In this document: piece by piece, positions 20,093-20,875 of the stretch | Numbering within the stretch: the stretch's first letter is position 1 | Layout of the letters: every line of letters begins with the position of its first letter | NCBI GenBank assembly: GCA_949280095.1 | Contig: CASDHD010000012.1 | Span: forward strand, 1 to 20,875 | Source of the DNA: an uncultured Bacilli bacterium | GTDB taxonomy: Bacteria > Bacillota_I > Bacilli_A > RF39 > UBA660 | Direction: 5' to 3' | Length of the DNA: 20,875 nt | Notes under the pieces: model-generated | The model's input: only the letters and a program-made list of their open reading frames with translations | Databases searched by the model: none | What the model was told of the DNA's origin: nothing | Translations under genes and position numbers: made by a program

Positions 20093-20875
20093 AACATACA
20101 TCAAAAAGAATGAGATAAGTAAAAAAGTAAGAGTACTTGAAGAGAATCAAAGTACTTTAGAAAACTATTGGAATATTGGAAGACTCTTAGTAGAGGCACA
20201 AGGTGGAGAAAAAAGAGCTAAGTATGGGAACGGTTTGATTAAAGAGTGGTCTATTCAATATACAGAAAAATATGGTAAAGGATACAATAGAGCCAACTTA
20301 TTTAAATTTAGACAATTTTATTTAGCATTTCCAAATGTCTCCACAGTGTGGAGACATTTGACATGGAGTCATATTCGTGAATTACTTCCAATTCAAGAAA
20401 CAAATAAAAGAAACTATTATGTGAATTTATGTTTGATTAAAAGTTTATCCGTAAGAGAATTAAATCAAGAAATTAAAAATAACTCTTATGAAAGATTAGT
20501 GAATAAACCAGAAAAAATAGAAATCATTAACCCTAAACCAAGTTACTCATTATTAAACGCAATAAAAGATCCAATAATTATAGAATTAGAAAAGGGACAA
20601 GAAATAAAATCAGAACATGATTTAGAAATTTCAATATTAGCAAGATTACAAAATTTCTTTAACCAATTAGGAGAAGGATTTACTCTAGCTAATAATCAAT
20701 ATAAGTTAAATTACAATCATAAAAATTATTATATAGATATTCTGTTATTTAATTATAAATTAAACTGTTTTTTTGTAGTAGAACTAAAACTTAGAGAACT
20801 AAGAAAAGAAGATAAAGCTCAGATAGAATTTTATATGAAAATTGTAGATGAACAAGTCAAAGAAGTTTTTCACAA
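20076..20875 (+). CDS. DUF1016/YhcG-family PD-(D/E)XK nuclease domain protein (tandem copy 2, partial)
   Basis: The frame is open from the ATG at 20076 to the window end (266 codons, no stop), so the 3' end is missing. The N-terminal DUF1016 domain (about 1-145) is followed by the nuclease domain with NYYIDILLFNYKLNCFFVVELKL, containing D221 and E236-x-K238 as the PD-(D/E)XK core, and KAQIEFYMKIVDE as the following helix. Family members are putative DNA nucleases often found near restriction or mobile loci; no proven role is claimed. It starts within the end of copy 1, with no separate ribosome binding site better than GAAATCAAAAA, so translation may be coupled. A perfect palindrome lies at 20333-20359. 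Confidence 0.85.
   Translation, partial: MYIEIETYIKKNEISKKVRVLEENQSTLENYWNIGRLLVEAQGGEKRAKYGNGLIKEWSIQYTEKYGKGYNRANLFKFRQFYLAFPNVSTVWRHLTWSHIRELLPIQETNKRNYYVNLCLIKSLSVRELNQEIKNNSYERLVNKPEKIEIINPKPSYSLLNAIKDPIIIELEKGQEIKSEHDLEISILARLQNFFNQLGEGFTLANNQYKLNYNHKNYYIDILLFNYKLNCFFVVELKLRELRKEDKAQIEFYMKIVDEQVKEVFH
20115..20227 (+). repeat. 113-bp direct repeat, copy 2
   Basis: Perfect copy of 19706-19818, in the same reading frame of the second DUF1016 gene. Confidence 0.9.
20333..20359 (+). repeat. Perfect 27-bp palindrome in DUF1016 copy 2
   Basis: Arms AAATGTCTCCACA and TGTGGAGACATTT (13 bp, no mismatch) flank a single G. It lies inside the coding sequence and encodes most of NVSTVWRHLT, between AFP and WSHIRELLP. 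Confidence 0.9.

Noticed and set aside
1..20875. CRISPR array, tRNA, rRNA or prophage
   Set aside because: No regularly spaced repeats, no cloverleaf or rRNA sequence, and no phage structural genes were recognised.
1..20875. Mollicutes genetic code (TGA as Trp)
   Set aside because: Recognised genes end at TGA at the right length (cse60-like, acyltransferase) and use TGG for Trp.

Overview
The window is AT-rich (roughly 30% GC) and reads as a stretch of chromosome from an endospore-forming, low-GC member of the Bacillota (Bacilli/Erysipelotrichia-like). The evidence is: AGGAGG-type ribosome binding sites; TGA used as a normal stop (531-533, 4482-4484), which argues against Mollicutes code 4; sporulation genes (a Cse60-like 59-residue protein and a CotZ/CotY-type Cys-rich coat protein); a tyrosine T-box leader; and Bacillota-type cell-envelope genes (YtgP-type MurJ, FtsW/RodA, YtxH, DUF948-like). 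No rRNA, tRNA or CRISPR array was seen.

Layout. 1-3256: a small unknown gene (minus), cse60-like gene and murJ (plus), a coat-like small protein (minus) and trmB (plus). 3257-6360: a PlsC-type acyltransferase and a 7TM hybrid histidine kinase. 6369-8580: a large membrane-anchored HEXXH protein gene lying between two perfect 34-bp direct repeats that include the 3' end of the kinase gene; it looks like an inserted or duplicated unit. 8597-11035: a plus-strand cluster of a lipoprotein, an acidic disordered protein, a DUF948-like membrane protein and a YtxH protein. 11036-11425: a candidate type I toxin/antisense-RNA locus. 11426-13499: a tyrosine T-box leader, a CYTH-domain enzyme and tyrS. 13454-13786: a Gly/Pro/Tyr-rich coat-like gene. 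13787-15059: a second candidate type I toxin locus, followed by an Rpn/PD-(D/E)XK transposase-family gene broken by one in-frame stop. 15042-19583: rodA/ftsW (minus), an unknown 97-residue protein (plus), an orphan membrane-tethered PTS EIIB (minus), cotZ-like (plus), and a minus-strand operon of thioredoxin-like, CPBP protease and a metallophosphoesterase-fold protein that has lost several metal ligands. 19661-20875: two tandem DUF1016/YhcG-type genes; the first is only the N-terminal domain and the second runs off the window.

Most noteworthy structure. (a) Two short single-helix peptide genes each have their own sigma-A-like promoter and a convergent antisense promoter. In each, the 5' leader can pair with a segment downstream of the stop codon, an architecture typical of type I toxin mRNAs; the peptides and RNAs differ between the loci but the layout is shared. 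(b) The tandem DUF1016 genes share a perfect 113-bp block, then diverge. At the same codon position in the diverged part each carries a different DNA palindrome of about 25-27 bp. (c) The HEXXH gene is bounded by 34-bp direct repeats. (d) Three coat-type or coat-like genes carry CATANNNTA (SigK/SigE-type) -10 sequences. All functional statements are inference from sequence; no database search was possible.
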